Assembly (NCBI RefSeq): GCF_964275005.1
Contig: NC_092690.1
Coordinates: 4,628,836 to 4,692,835, forward strand
Direction of reading: 5' to 3'
From: Diadema setosum
Lineage: Eukaryota > Echinodermata > Echinoidea > Diadematoida > Diadematidae
Length of the DNA stretch: 64,000 bases
Shown here: positions 35,601 to 47,000 of the stretch, one piece after another
Layout of the letters: each line of letters opens with the position of its first letter
How positions within the stretch are numbered: position 1 is the first letter of the stretch
Program-made: the position numbers and the translations under genes
The notes under the pieces: model-generated
Told to the model about the DNA's origin: nothing
What the model saw: the letters and a program-made list of their open reading frames with translations, nothing else
Databases searched by the model: none

Positions 35601-38600
35601 TCCTTCGACGTAAATCCAGAGGCACAGGTTACAATAGTCCGCGTCATAAATCCAGGGTATATGTCCACAATACATCCACGGTATAATGTTCACAGTGAAA
35701 TGTGCAGAATCCAACGTTATGACGACCACGTCCAGTCGATGCGTTGAATGATGATTCGCTCAATAATGTTCAGCTAGGAATCCAGCCCGTCACAGCTTCG
35801 CCGTAACAATGTCCGTTGACATTAAAATGGAGTCTATCTCCAATGTAGGCAAATTAATTATCTGCAGGCAAAATGTCTCCCAGGCCTTATCTCCACAAAC
35901 ATAAGAGGTCAGCAGGTAACACAGGACTGACTATAACAAGTCGCTTCAGAGCCAGAAGTGACGTAACTCTCAGAGCAGAGGTGTTGGGTACTCTGCCTAC
36001 TGCAGAGTTTCTCTGGCTTATATACTATCAATTCACCCCCTTCTAGCACATTCTGTAACTCTCTCCAAACTGGGGCCACACACCTGAACAAACTGGCAAG
36101 TCCTAGTTCCAGGAAACCTGGATGACTCACTGCATAACATCATTGCCAAAATTGATTACCAATCACATTGGGCTACAGGGACATTGCCTCACTCAGCCAA
36201 GCATGTAAGCACTTCCCAGAACATTCTGGAATGGGTGAAATCATTCTAGATTGAGTGAGCTATAATGTATTTCCTGTTACATGCATGTACTGCATAGCCA
36301 CATTGTATACCACCTAGAAAATTCTCCACTGATCTGGTCAGCCTGTATGTACTATATCTATATCATATAGAATGTTCTCCATTAATCTGGTCAACCTGTG
36401 TACATACACATCAAAACAACCATGCATGCAGTACATCATACATGTACATAACTACTAGTGTTTGTGACAGATGTCTCAGCCATTCCTAAACCTTTTCATC
36501 TCATTAACATTGAATTCCTCTTAGAATGGTAAGGTTTTGTATTATTTCATAAGTCTTTTCTTGGTATCTCACAAAAGTGAAAAAGGCCAATGCTCACCTT
36601 CACCAATACCATTCCTTTAACCTGCCGTTTTCATGTAAATTCCATTTATCAATAATTATGAGCTGCAGGTGCAAAAATTAAACTGAACTTCGGTGAGGAA
36701 ACGTAGACTCCACTGTCATTTTGCTCACCGGCAGTTAGCCCGAATGTTCTTATTTTGCTCACTGTCCAGTCATTGTGACGTTGTTAGTCTCTGAAGTTCA
36801 AATTTGAGGATCGAAAAAGGTGAAAATGATCAAAGCAATTGATGATAAAACTCCATTCGTTTTATCACTGGTATTTCAAGTTAACAATCATTTCCCTATT
36901 TTTTGATGTTCAATTCTGACACTCCTGTAGCCTACGGATATTAACATAAGCTCAAATGTACGGTAATTTATGATTTTTTTTTATTTTTTAGATTGTGCAC
37001 AGCGAATATTCTCTAAGGGCCATAAACACTACTGGCACACAGACCATGACCTTGCTGATTCTTGTTTGCTCTTTCACGGGAAGCGTATTATTTTCTAGTT
37101 TGGGGGGATTTCCCCAGTTCTTTTCCTATAGCAGTATATTCTACCCAATCTTCTTTTACCAGTTAAATGGATAATAAAGAAAGAATATATCAGCAGCAAC
37201 CACAAAATACTTATATCACTATAACATATTATCATGTGATATCAGATACCTGTAAGATTTTAGTGTCGTCGATATCAACAACTTACAGGCGACTCCCATT
37301 GTAACAAAGTCCTCTCTTTCAGCAGTTTTCTTTTGTTGTAACAAATTGCGTTACAACCAAGCAAGAATAACATATAACCGTATTTATTCTAACGGATGAA
37401 TGCCTGCACCGCATACATGAAAAAGAGCTCTCTATAATTCTATAGATGCGATCATCCAAAGCATACTTTGGGATGACCCATTAAAAAGATTTAATATTCA
37501 AGACGAATGGCTATTTTTGTTGTTTTATAGGTTTTATGAAATGAAAAGAAATGCTATTGCAAAATGCATAGACTGGTATGAATGCCATTTGAGCATTAAA
37601 TAGACTTTAGATTTTGTTCCGTCCTAAGACCGCGCGCTAACTTTTCACAAATAATTATTATATTGTTACACCTTCATCTTTGAGGTGCTTTCATTTATAA
37701 CGTACACCAACGCTGTTTTAAACAGGAAGAGATTATATAGCTTAAACGCAAGATAGAAGTTAACCACAAGAAAATCTATCGCGGTGTATACAAATTACAA
37801 CAAGTCAAAGTGACACTACTATAACATTTTATCGTTTGAAGTGATAAGCAATTGACATAATGTCGTACACTTCCTGCTATCAGGAAGTTCTCTCTTCAAA
37901 ATTGCATGAAGTTCGATAGCTAAGGGACCACTCGACGAAGCTTAATACAATTCAAAGCGAATGTGTTTTAACATCGGGTATACTTCATCAACATTGGAAG
38001 TTATTTCTCTGTCGGTTTAAAGCATGTGTGAACGCGAGATAGTACAACTTTCGGTAATAAATCGTAAGCTTATTAAGCAAAATTTCACATCTGAATGGGT
38101 AATTACTACACTGTGCATGATGATGTATTATTGCCTTTGTTATAGACTTCTAAAGCAAGTGACGACATTCATGACTGGCCCACAATATCACTCTGCAGAA
38201 ACTTGGACTTTAACCAGACTGAGATAGTTGCCTTTATTTACACAGTACCACGAAGTAAACTGAATGTCAAAGCAGTCATAATGTTAAATAAGCGTTAATA
38301 GTAACAACAGAATAGAAAGGGGCGCTTTGCTGACAATGTCATGTTCGTTATACATTCTTTCTATGATGTTGCCATCACTGACTGTGACCTAGTATACGAC
38401 ACCACCAGTATGAGCAGCCCTACTTTAATTCCCGCCTCACGCACTTGTTTAGGTGAAAAAAGAACATTAAAGAGTGCTATAAGGCAAACGGGTAGCCATT
38501 TCTTCTTCTTCTTCTTTTTCATATTCAAACAAACCACCTCTCTGATTACCATTATGTACAATCCTGAAATTTGGGAGAGGCGAGGGTGCTGCTGAAATTC

Positions 38601-38682
38601 CAGACCTGACCGAGATCTTTCAAATCAGACTCTCTGTTTTTATACGTAAAATGTGTGGCGTCGTTTCTTGTGTGTGTATGTA

Positions 38683-38717
<35 letters not shown>

Positions 38718-38761
38718 TGAGTACAATAGGCATATATGTCTTCCCCTATAGATGAAAAAAG

Positions 38762-38821
<60 letters not shown>

Positions 38822-39950
38822 ATGAACAGTAGTCAATATCCAAATGGTTTGCATGAACCAAAGCCACTTTACGCAAATATAATTTTATCCCCAAGTCTGT
38901 TATCATATCTTTGGAAAGACAGAATAACTATGAGCCAAAGATTGTTAACTGCACTCTTATTAGAAAAGGGACTATGCGACAAAATGAAATAATAAAATAG
39001 TTACATTGTAACTTTGCTGGTGCGAGACTAACGACTGTAACACAAGCATAATGCCTGTTAACTTATGGAACTTGTCACCATTTTTGAGAGTGCCGTGTGT
39101 GCATTCATAGCAACAGCGTTAATGGTGGTTGTAAGACATTATCATCACGCTTTCATCTCTAATGTGCATAAATTTATAGCGGACATCCGGGATGTTTCGA
39201 TGAGGAAGAGATTACTGCGAAAATACTTGTTAAACATTAGCCATAAGGAAATTCCTCGTGGTGTACACCAATTACAACTCAAAGTATCATCATCATGTCG
39301 CAGAAGGAGGTAGAAAGCATTTGACACAATGATGTGCACTTTCTGCCATCCGGAAGTTCTCTCTTCAAAATCACATCACGTTCGATAGTTTTTTGTACAG
39401 CGATCACATCTCGACGAAGCATGTTATGAACTAAGTGGCATACAATAACGTTTCTACACCAAGTATCAAGTCCGCGTGGGAAATGATATTCGAGAGGTTT
39501 GGAAAGCATTCGTGAACGCGAGGATAATACAGCTTTCAGCAATGAGATCATCACCTGCTTACCGTGTGCATGTGCATGCTTTTGCATTGGTGACTAACGG
39601 GGAATTTCGTTGCAGTGAGTGGGAGTGAGTGGCCTTTGTCGACTCGGGGTGTAAAGCAAGCAAGATGCATGACTGACTTATAATATCATCATGCACAAAC
39701 CTTGGACTATAACCCCATCGTGTAGTTGCCTTTGCCTACACAGGACCACAGATGAGTACTGAAAATAACATCGAAGTAGAAAGGGGCGCTATACAGACAT
39801 TGTTGTGTACATTATTATGTTGCCATCACTGATTGTGACCAAGTACCAGAACACGGGTCATGACGGGTCCTCGTTTTTTATCCCTAAAATGTGTGCGGTC
39901 ACTGACTTTCTTTACTTTTTCCCCCTTTAGGTTGATATTACATGATATAC

Positions 39951-40001
<51 letters not shown>

Positions 40002-41809
40002 TGTGTGTGTGTATGTTATGAACATAATACGTGGTCGTTGAATGTTCAAATATTGTGCATTAGCCAAAACCACTTTAGTAGGCGTACTAAGCAAATGAAG
40101 AGTTTGTTCGCAAAAAAAAACAAAAAAAAAAAAAAACCGATAAGTCCATTTTTGAAGATTTTGAAGTACGGTCTCTGTCATATAAAGTACAAAATAATAC
40201 CTTTGAAATGATATATTGATCACTACATAATGATTATAAAGGCACATTTTTGAACGTATGGTCAAAAGAAGCAAAAATTTTCTTATTCTCTTTACTTTTC
40301 TTGACCTTTAATCGCAAATATCTCCATTTGGCAAATATGGACTTATCGGTTTTTGCGAACAAACTCTTCAAATATTCTATTGCTCACTTTTTATGATATT
40401 CCCAAGTCATTTTTAACTCTTAAGCAAGCATAATATTATGACAAACTTACAGAACTTGCCACCATTTTTTTTTTCAGATTGTGAACTTCCTTTCAAAGCA
40501 ACATGATTATTGGTGATTGTAACACAGTATTATCATTTTTTTCGTCATTTTAATTGTAATCTAGATGGCGCTTGTCCTTGTGACTGTCCCTCGTCTGGTA
40601 TGATAGCCGCTGTGTCAATCATGGGTGTACTGCTAGCTGTTTCCGTGGCAGTAAATATTATGCAATTCTACAAACAGAGCCGAGCATCCAGTCAAGGTTG
40701 GTGTAGGTTATTGTTATGATCACATAATTGTACAGATCATAATAAAACTGATAATGATAATTATAATGATAATATTATTATTATTGTTATCATCATCATC
40801 ATCACCACCATCATCATCATGCTGCTTTTTTCATTATTGTATGTACTTCTTACTCTTTTCTTAGGGAATCAAATAGTATAATGGGTATAATTACAGTGAC
40901 GGTTCGGGGCCTGCCTGGTGCATGGCACACACGTTGACGTTTTTGTAAAACCAAAGTGTACAGGTTGATAAAATGGAAACTAGTTCTGACGAATACGATC
41001 ATAATAATGTTGTACATCGTACCGATAAAATACTATTTGCGTGTGCGTGCGTGTACATATTTGTACAAATACGTTTTCTCTCACTCATCTTGACTAGTTA
41101 CGTATGTATAATGTCTAATATTACAATTACCAAAACATAGTTATGAAATAGCATTCATCTTCAAAGTAGAGAGGGACCTATATCAGGATCTATCTGTTAT
41201 TACCGTATGAGACAGTAATAACAATAATGACAGTTATTTAATTACAGTAATGAAAAAATTTCAGAATAAACTTACAATGCGGCACCTGTTCCTATTCTTT
41301 TCCCTCTCTTTTAGTACCAAGTACATTTGAGAAGCAGGCAAGGTAAGAAAACACACATCACCTGTTACTCCTAGCATTTCCCTTTCTGATAAATAGAGGA
41401 GTAGTTTTCAGTGGCCGCAGAACAAAGAGATGGTAGGCCTACTCTGAGCATTTAGGTTTCAGCTTTACTGTTGATTCCACAATCATTGTGTATATTTACG
41501 GTTCCAGTTTCGTTTGTTGTGTGTTAGTAAGAAAATACACAATTAACCATTCATTTTGCTCGTGTTTGTACCATATTAGGACAGGCTTATCCACAGGCAA
41601 CGAGAACAGCCCCTATGAGATGATCGAAAGCGGAAGCAAAGGTTGTACTCTACCTTTCTATACACGATATTGTTGTTGTTTTGAGTTAACAAATGGTCCT
41701 TAATAATCACTTTGCTAGTAAATATTTGATGTCTTTTTTCATTTGCATGTATGATTATTATTCAAGGTAATATGATATATATAATATATCTATGATATAT
41801 TTATTATAT

Positions 41810-41843
<34 letters not shown>

Positions 41844-42300
41844 ATATATATTTACAACAATAGTTCAAAATGACTCCGTGAGAGACGTAGTTTAGACGAA
41901 TTTTCGCCCATAGGGCTTTGACTTGTCAAAGCCCTATGGGCGAAAATTCGTCAAAACTACGTCTCTCACGGAGTTTTCATATTGTACCACTGTTGTGAAT
42001 CTATATTTTCTTAGGATTCCGAGCAGAAACTAATTGCTGTTATTCATATATATATGAAGGGTTTGTTTGCAAAAACCGATATGTCCATTTTTTGAAGATT
42101 TTGAAGTACGATCTCTGTCATGAAGTACAAAATAATACCTTTTAAATGATATATTGGTCATTACATATAAAGCTATATTTTTGAAGATATGGTCAAAAGA
42201 AGCAAAAATTTTCTTATTATTCTCTTTATTTTTCTTGACCTTTAATCGCAGATATCTCCATTTGGCAAATATGGACTTATCGGTTTTTGCAAACAAACTC

Positions 42301-42342
<42 letters not shown>

Positions 42343-42595
42343 ATATGAAGAGTTTGTTCGCTAAAACCGATAAGTCCATATTTGGCAAATGGAGATATTT
42401 GCGATTAAAGGTCAAGAAAAATATAGAGAATAATAAGATTTTTTTTTTTTGCTTCTTTAGACCATAACTTCAAAAATGTACCTTTATATGTAGTGACCAA
42501 TATATCATTTGAAATGTATTATTTTGTACTTTAAGACAGAGACCGTACTTCAAAATCTTTAAAAAATGGGATTGTCGGTTTTTGCGAACAAACTC

Positions 42596-42637
<42 letters not shown>

Positions 42638-44028
42638 CAGACACAATGCGTAAATGTTTATTCCCTTCATTCAGTCTAATCGCTCTTGTATACAGTAGCT
42701 ATGATATACATGCATTTGCTTATGGGAAGGTGCGTTTGTGTGTGTGGGGGGGGGTTCTATTTGCCATTGCCATATTTTGAACACAGGTGAAAAGTGGCAG
42801 GAGAGGTTCAATATGATGAAAGTGTATATGTTTTGATATATTTGATGACATCAGAGGGCGTTTCTGATGATTGGGCATAGTATGAAGTATGTTATTATTA
42901 ATGACCAAACCAATTACAAGCTAGCCTAAGGTTATTGTGATAGAAGAGCGTCACTAAATAAGAGATCGCTTTTTTACACGTCTTAAATGCAGAAACCAAC
43001 CAACAAACAAACAAAAAAGACGGTAGACTGTTATGAAAAACATGAAAGCCTATTTTCCCTCCATTTGACAGGTAATGCTGTATATCAGCCACTTACACCA
43101 AGCGCCGTTGCTCTGCAAGGTGAAAACTTGACGTTCTTTTCTCGACTTGGTTCCATCGGCCTGGGGAATTTTGGCGACGTGTGGAAGGGTGAACTCCGCA
43201 CAAAACAGGGAGAGGCTCCGGTAGCCCTGAGGCAGATTGCAGGTTATTACCAATACTGTTTTCATTAAATAACATGCACAATGTTTTGCTTTCCTGTTTA
43301 ATTGTGGATTTTTTTAAAGCATTTAAGTGATAAAGAGTCAACTGACAAAGTTATTGATTGATATTTGAAGCTATACGTCTAAGAGCAACAGCAACAGTTC
43401 ATGATGATACAAAATGCAAGCAGGTGTCCCCTTAAGCACTTCCAAGGTTGAAAATGCCATTTGCCTGCAATTATTTATGTATATAAAGAAATACACAGTA
43501 CTTAAAAATAGATGCATTTTAAAGCCCTCACTGCACGTTTAAGGGTAAAATCGTACAGTCGTGCATTGTAAAGAAAAAAAAAAGACTTTTGTGACAATGA
43601 TTTGTATGTTAAATGATCATGAAAATAGGTTTACGACGGGTCTTGAAGAATAAATGTGGGAATTCGTAATAGCAAAAAAAAAAAAGTATATATATTTTTC
43701 TCATCGACTTAAAAAGAAAATCTCTTTGTTTAAAGCATGCTTTTAAACCGTAGAATAGCGGAAAATTGTGATTTCGAATGTCAATTACAATTCTTTCGTT
43801 CCTTAAGCTTCATGCTTTTTTTTTAATCATCAAACTATTTTATCTAATTTCTGCTATACAGAAAGTGTTTGATATTCTATCTAATTTCTGCTATACAGAA
43901 AGTGTTCCAGACCTTCTGCAGGTGGTGAAATATTTGCAAAAACTCCCAAACCATCAAAATATCGTGACGTGTCTTGGATACTGTGAAGAATATCGTAAGT
44001 ATGATTAGATTTCACCGACAAAAAAAAA

Positions 44029-44072
<44 letters not shown>

Positions 44073-47000
44073 TTAATACAACATGGTGTGATCTAAGCGT
44101 AGTATCTTTCAATGAAAAAAAAAGCGCTTAAAAATATTGATTTGCTGATGTCATAATGTTAAACATGTTATTGAATGACACTCATTTGCTTAGAATATCT
44201 ATGTTGGTAATATTCAAGAAAAAAAGAAAAAAAATAACGTCTGCAAAGTTGATTTCTGTAAAAACAAATGTTGGGACGTCATACAGGTGCCATTGTACAC
44301 GAATTTGTTTCCGGTGGGACACTGCTGACTTTTCTCCAATTTAATAACCAGTCTTCAAAATCTCCCTACGGAAACGTCAAGCCAGCAAGACCCCGTTTTG
44401 ATGAATCCAAGTTACTGAAGTACGCCTGGCAGGTAGCAAAAGGAATGGAATTTCTTGCGTCCAACAAGGTAATTACACAAGAAATGTCTCTTTTTTTTTT
44501 CTATTTGATATAAGTGCAAGTAATCCAGACGTTCAAATTGTTTAGGAAATGAGTAAACAGATAGAAGACACCTGCTTATGATTCAGATTTGAAATCTAGA
44601 GCTTTTAAGATTTCGAGGATGTAACTACTAAAAATTAGTTTCATAGATGAAAGCCCTTAATATATCGTAATTAATGCTCTGGTAATTTTCTACACAATTA
44701 CCTGTTTCTTATACCAATGTCATGAAATGCCTATTAAATAAAACATCCCTTTTTGGACCAGATTCAATTCTTGTAGACAACTTCGCCGTTATCGGAAGAA
44801 GGCCGGACGTATTTGATTATGTAAAATGTGATTACACACTGGACGAAGTTTATTATTCATGAACATTGCATTTCTCCATCGGGGTACAGTCGTCTTCCAA
44901 TGGGCCCTAACACACTGATGCGATGTCTCCAGAGGATCTTTTTTCTTCACCATGTCAATTGGAATGATATAACTATGCATCAATTCAATTTTCGTCTTTG
45001 TTTGCTGATAACATACATCTCACTGTTCTTTCACAAGATCAAAATATGCTTCTTGAAACTGTCCAGTAGACTTAATCATTAAAAAGAAAAATTGGAATTC
45101 AAGACAACAAGCTATGCTTGAATTTCAGTCTAGGCACACGCACGCACACACACACACACACACATGTGTGTGTTTGTGCACTTGATAGTTTTCTTTCTTG
45201 GAACCTATAACCCCACAAGCATGTATTAGCTTCCTCCATATTTATTTTTCATCCATATGAATATGGCATATTTAAATCGCATCCTGTGACTTGAGCCCAT
45301 TGTGTGTGTTTGTGTGTGGGTGTGTGTGTGTGTGTGAGTGTGTGTGCGTATGTGTGTGTGTGTGTGTTCCACCTGCGTTTTGAAAAATATTATGTATACA
45401 ATAAAATGTTCTCTCAAGCATGTAAGCCATGATATTTCTTATCACAGTGTTCACAATATGATTTCTTCCTTAGATTATCCATGGAAGCCTGTGTGCACAC
45501 AACATTTTAATGACGGAAGACAGGATCTGTAAGATTTCTGACTACGGTATGACGTCATTCATTTCACCCTCTGGGAGGGTAAGTATAGGTTTTACCGGTC
45601 AATTTCATACTTTTGCAATTCCAACTCATTAATGTGCATTCAAATCCACACAACGCACACACACAAAAATATTCTGGCATTCAAATTCAGAATCCGAGCG
45701 ATCAATTTCATTTAAGGGAGCTGTATTTCGTTTTCGTCAAATCGAATTCATATTTGGGCGTTCAATTCCCAAATGTGCGCACTGCTGCACTTCCTACTCG
45801 TGCATTCAAATTCGTGCGATAGTCATGTGATAGCCCCGAGCTTGTTTGGAACGCTCAATTTCATTTACAGGCGACCAAGTTCGTACTTCGTGCAATCAAT
45901 TTAGAGAGGAAATTGAGTAGACTTTTTTCAAGAAAGGAGAAAGGGCACACACAACCAGTGAAGGCTTAATAGTATAATTATGATTATTCAAATGGTCAAC
46001 ATTGTTCTCTGTTCATGTAATCTTTGTTTTTCATCTCAATAAATTTTAAATCTAATCATCTTTCTTGATGATACTGCATGATGAGAGCGCCCCAACACTA
46101 TTAACCACATAATGACAATGCATCAATCTGGAGACAAACTGACGCACAATGATCTCACATATAGTCCCGCAAAATTAAACCATTAGAATAGCAAAAACCA
46201 TGGTCCAAATTAGAGGTATACAATGTTCATGTTATCAGTTCTAAGGTAGTCGAAATTGGGGTTTTTTCCCCAAAGGTGTCAATCAAGCTTCCGTATTATG
46301 CTCGTCTGTAGGCCTATACAATTCCTAATGTTTGTTTATTTGTTTCATTTTCCATCTAAGAAGATGGCTGGATAGACCTATAGCCCTTATTCAGCTACAG
46401 TAGCTGGTCTTCCATGGGGTCCAGTTGGATGTAAGTGGGACCACTTCACCGGGTTAAACGTCATGCTGTTTTCGATGTGTACATGAGGGGTTAGTGGAAT
46501 CTTGTACGTGCATGAGTTGTGACTTTTTCACGCATGGGACCTCCATTTTATGTCCTATCCGAGGGACTTGTGAATTCCTTTTCGTGAAGCCCGAGTTCAA
46601 TTTTTTTTTTCAATGAACAGGTGTCCGACGGGATTCTGTCGCCAGCTTGACCATGTGATGACATGAATTTGTCCCCTTTTTTGCAGAAACCAACACGCTG
46701 GATGTCACCTGAAGGAATGCAGAATAAAAATTGGTCGCTAGATAGCGATGTTTGGTCATACGGAATTCTTCTGTGGGAAATCGTCACTCTAGGTACGACA
46801 TTATGTTAAGTTTCTTTGTTTAACATCACACAATTCATTACCTTCGATCCAATCAAAAGGAAGTGATAATATGAAGTTATTCTGCCCATGTAATTCGTAC
46901 CAGAATATAGGCCTACATGATATGTAAAATGACACATAGTATTTGTCAACCTATAGTTTACAAAAAAAAAAAAAATAGGTCTTGAGATATACAATTAGTG

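Noticed and set aside
39065..39313. Extra transmembrane exon of gene B
   Set aside because: The hydrophobic stretch is short, no acceptor/donor pair in phase 1 surrounds it, and the 40565 exon already supplies a good helix.
41863..41984. MicroRNA precursor
   Set aside because: The stem is too long and too perfect for a typical miRNA hairpin; a foldback element fits better without small-RNA data.
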